Notes under the pieces: model-generated
Database searches by the model: none
What the model was told of the DNA's origin: nothing
The model's input: the letters and a program-made list of their open reading frames with translations, nothing else
Origin: Saprospiraceae bacterium
GTDB taxonomy: Bacteria > Bacteroidota > Bacteroidia > Chitinophagales > Saprospiraceae
NCBI GenBank assembly: GCA_020528935.1
Contig: JAJDFU010000516.1
Span: 1,233 to 10,254, forward strand
Reading direction: 5' to 3'
Length of the DNA: 9,022 bases
Made by a program: the position numbers and the translations under genes
Shown: positions 7,574-9,022 of the stretch, one piece after another
Position numbering within the stretch: position 1 is the stretch's first letter
Layout: every line of letters starts with the position of its first letter

Positions 7574-8527
7574 ATGAAGAACGACTTCAACCACATCGAA
7601 TCCGTGTACTGGGTCTTCACCCAGCTGTGCAACGACGAGTGCGACCACTGCTACAACCTTTCCGGGCCGCGAGGTGCGCGCATCCCCACGGAGGAATGCC
7701 TGGCCATCATCGACAACCTGCCCGGGCAGATGGACCGCCTCATCCTCTCCGGCGGCGAGCCCCTGGCCGACCGCAAGAAGCTCTACGCCATCCTGGAGCG
7801 GCTGCAGGAGGTGTACGGCGGCTCGCCCACGCAGATCATGCTGCAGACCAATGGCGACCTGCTCAACGAAGAGCGCCTGGATGCCCTCATCGAACGGGGC
7901 GTCACCCGCTTCGATATTGCCAGCATCGACCGCTACCACAAAAAGGCCGGCGAGCACCTGGACCGGCTGGCGAAATTGTTCGAATCGCGGGGCGTGAACG
8001 GCGACGACAAGGATCCCCTGGTGGATAAGGCCACCTACCTGCACGGCCATCCGCTCAGCTGGGGCTACTGGGGCGCCACCGAAGACATGTGGCTGGGCGG
8101 CAACTGGGCCCGCGGCCGGGCTATGGAGAAGGACATCTGGAAGCGCGACCCGGAGCACAACTTCTGCGCCATCCTCAGCGGCGCACGCAACTTCCTGGGC
8201 GGCCACGACGACATCCCCATGGAGGTGAGCATCCAACTGTGGAAGATCAACCCCTGCTGCCCGGGCACCCGCTACCCCATGGGCGATGCCCGCCGTGAGA
8301 AGGTGGCCGACGTGCTGGCCCGCGTGGCCGAACACCCCGTCTTCCAAAAGCTCAACGAGGGCGACCCCTGGCGCATGGGCGAGCACCTGGGCATATCCGA
8401 GGCCGCCGCCAGGGCCCGCACCCGCGAGCTGGAGAACATCTGCCTGTACTGCGACGACTTCTTCCGCGAGCACATGCAGACCTTTAATCCGGATACCTTT
8501 GTGGAATTGCCCGTGGTGAGCAAATAA
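7574..8527 (+). CDS. Radical SAM protein with C-terminal cysteine-rich (SPASM/twitch-like) region
   Basis: A 317-aa radical SAM protein of unknown substrate. The [4Fe-4S] motif is CNDECDHC (Cys19, Cys23, Cys26; CX3CX2C), followed by the SAM-binding LILSGGEPL (56-64) and LQTNGDLL (90-97), which fit the usual half-barrel. The second half has NWARGRA (177-183), Cys198, a Cys-Cys pair in NPCCPGT (226-232), YPMGDARREKVADVL (234-248) and a final CLYCDDFF (290-297). This order resembles an auxiliary-cluster (SPASM or twitch) region, in which extra cysteines hold a second Fe-S cluster. It does not look like the arsenosugar enzyme ArsS, though the upstream glycosyltransferase belongs to a family known to occur near radical SAM genes. 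The 36-bp gap after the ATPase gene holds no clear terminator, so it is probably co-transcribed with the importer. No small peptide precursor gene is visible nearby. The ATG at 7574 is the natural start. Confidence 0.9.
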   Translation: MKNDFNHIESVYWVFTQLCNDECDHCYNLSGPRGARIPTEECLAIIDNLPGQMDRLILSGGEPLADRKKLYAILERLQEVYGGSPTQIMLQTNGDLLNEERLDALIERGVTRFDIASIDRYHKKAGEHLDRLAKLFESRGVNGDDKDPLVDKATYLHGHPLSWGYWGATEDMWLGGNWARGRAMEKDIWKRDPEHNFCAILSGARNFLGGHDDIPMEVSIQLWKINPCCPGTRYPMGDARREKVADVLARVAEHPVFQKLNEGDPWRMGEHLGISEAAARARTRELENICLYCDDFFREHMQTFNPDTFVELPVVSK

Positions 8528-8594
8528 GCCGCGTTTTTTATATAGCCGACAGCCTTGCCTCTGATGACCGGCAATTGCTCGCTGGATCATTGAA

Positions 8595-8649
8595 CCAAAA
8601 TTTGCACCCAAAGCAGTGAAAATTTATTTTCTAAGCCAAAATCTGCACC
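8595..8649. repeat. Imperfect direct repeat, 41-bp period
   Basis: CCAAAATTTGCACC (8595-8608) recurs as CCAAAATCTGCACC (8636-8649), one mismatch in 14 bp. Both copies are followed by GCAGTG, after four extra bases in the first copy. The first copy's ATTTGCAC (8600-8607) is also the reverse complement of GTGCAAAT at 8657-8664, so alternative hairpins are possible. Confidence 0.7.
8601..8632 (+). promoter_or_regulatory. Weak Bacteroidota-type promoter candidate
   Basis: TTTG (8601-8604) and TATTTTCT (8625-8632) are 20 bp apart, like the TTTG / TAnnTTTG promoter known from Bacteroides, but the second box matches only four of six fixed positions. In such an AT-rich stretch a match of this quality can arise by chance. 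If real, it would drive a transcript starting near 8640 through the palindromes. Confidence 0.2.
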
Positions 8650-8759
8650 GCAGTGTGTGCAAATCACAAAGTGGGACGGTAAAACCGTAAAAACCTGCGT
8701 AAGGCGCTGTTAATCAGACAACAAAGCAGAGCACTGACCCCAGAAGTCTATTGGAAAAC

Positions 8760-8821
8760 CTAAATTGCGTCAATGAACTGACGGAATTTAGCCGAATTGC
8801 GTCAGTTTATTGACGGTATTT
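8760..8821. promoter_or_regulatory. Two tandem palindromes spaced 32 bp, operator-like
   Basis: Copy 1 has arms CTAAATTGCGTCA (8760-8772) and TGACGGAATTTAG (8779-8791), 13 bp each with a single G-G mismatch around ATGAAC. Copy 2 has AATTGCGTCA (8795-8804) and TGACGGTATTT (8811-8821) around GTTTAT. The arms are nearly identical between copies while the six central bases differ, and the copies are 32 bp apart, about three helical turns. That pattern suits two sites for a dimeric regulator on one DNA face; two RNA hairpins with variable loops are the alternative. The regulator is unknown. The sites lie 87-148 bp before the lipoprotein start. Confidence 0.55.
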
Positions 8822-8854
8822 CGATCAGTATGCCTGCAATTTTCCTTCCCAAAC

Positions 8855-8882
8855 CGGACAGGCCGCCCTGCCGTTTTTTTTT
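8855..8882 (+). terminator. Intrinsic terminator
   Basis: A GC-rich stem CGG-CAGG / CCTG-CCG (8855-8873, bulged A at 8858, loop CCGC) is followed by nine T residues (8874-8882). This is a standard rho-independent terminator on the + strand. It sits about 330 bp after the radical SAM stop and only 25 bp before the lipoprotein start, so it either ends a long 3' tail or small RNA, or acts as an attenuator for the lipoprotein gene. Confidence 0.65.
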
Positions 8883-8907
8883 ACTACTATTGCCAAAACG
8901 TACATCC

Positions 8908-9022
8908 ATGTATCGATCCCTCTTGCTGAGCCTGCCCCTGCTCCTCTTCCTCGCCTGTGAACCTACGCCGGTGGAGCAGGGAGCCACTGCGGAATCCGCT
9001 GAAACCACTGATCCACTGCCCT
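8908..9022 (+). CDS. Lipoprotein, N-terminal fragment
   Basis: The ATG at 8908 opens a frame that runs off the right edge after 38 codons. It reads MYRSLLLSLPLLLFLAC, a lipoprotein signal with a basic n-region, a Leu-rich core and lipobox LFLAC; Cys17 would be lipidated. The mature part begins EPTPVEQGATAESAETTDP, an acidic, Thr/Pro-rich linker common just after the lipid anchor in Bacteroidota lipoproteins. No domain is visible, so the function cannot be named. The signal peptide is a strong sign that this is a real gene even though only its start is present. It lies just past an intrinsic terminator, with no Shine-Dalgarno. Confidence 0.75.
   Translation, partial: MYRSLLLSLPLLLFLACEPTPVEQGATAESAETTDPLP

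Larger units (their letters stand above)
8528..8907. other. AT-rich non-coding region between the radical SAM gene and the next lipoprotein gene
   Basis: This 380-bp stretch shows no convincing gene on either strand and is much more AT-rich than the genes around it. It starts with a weak G+C/T-run string just after the radical SAM stop (GCCGCGTTTTTT, 8528-8539), then a pair of related direct repeats (8595-8649), a short hairpin ACGGT-AAA-ACCGT (8676-8688), a 12-bp string (8741-8752) also found at 3872-3883, two operator-like palindromes (8760-8821) and an intrinsic terminator (8855-8882). The order suggests a regulatory leader or a small RNA gene ahead of the final lipoprotein gene. Confidence 0.7.

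Noticed and set aside
7331..8611. Open frame of 426 codons on the - strand
   Set aside because: It covers the end of the ATPase gene and the whole radical SAM gene, both of which have intact catalytic motifs on the + strand; its product has no recognisable domain.
8528..8907. CRISPR array or tRNA in the non-coding region
   Set aside because: The repeats are only two copies each with unequal context, not a regular repeat-spacer array, and no cloverleaf with a TTCGA-type arm could be found.
8802..9008. Open frame of 68 codons on the - strand
   Set aside because: It runs across the terminator and the lipoprotein signal sequence, and its basic product shows no motif; the + strand lipoprotein start is far more convincing.

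Overview
The window looks like a piece of a GC-rich Bacteroidota chromosome. The evidence is an Oar-like TonB-dependent receptor with an N-terminal carboxypeptidase-regulatory-like domain, two lipoprotein signal peptides with clear lipoboxes, genes mostly without a good Shine-Dalgarno sequence, and AT-rich spacers between GC-rich genes. A Saprospiria/Lewinella-type lineage would fit the GC content and the ACTTCTGAAG-type palindromic spacer, but that placement is inference only.

Layout, all genes on the + strand. (1) 2-694: 3' part of a DUF2064/TIGR04282-type glycosyltransferase whose N-terminus lies off the window. (2) 771-3809: a TonB-dependent outer-membrane receptor of about 1012 aa. (3) 3810-3897: an AT-rich spacer with a tandem 23-bp repeat and a perfect 16-bp inverted repeat. 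(4) 3898-7537: a complete ABC importer, made of a lipoprotein substrate-binding protein, two separate permeases and an ATPase. The binding protein resembles the YnjB family, so the set looks like a split-permease version of the YnjBCD system, whose substrate is not known to me. (5) 7574-8527: a radical SAM protein with a CX3CX2C cluster motif and extra C-terminal cysteines, only 36 bp after the ATPase gene. (6) 8528-8907: a 380-bp AT-rich non-coding region with direct repeats, two operator-like palindromes 32 bp apart and an intrinsic terminator. (7) 8908 to the window end: the N-terminus of another lipoprotein.

Working model (inference): the receptor carries a solute across the outer membrane, the lipoprotein binds it in the periplasm, the two-permease/one-ATPase complex imports it, and the radical SAM enzyme is made in the same operon and may act on the imported compound or help make the cofactor or metallophore that carries it. 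The receptor is separated from the importer by the palindromic spacer, so it may be a separate transcription unit. The parts I would look at first are the importer plus radical SAM operon of unknown substrate and the structured region ahead of the last lipoprotein gene.
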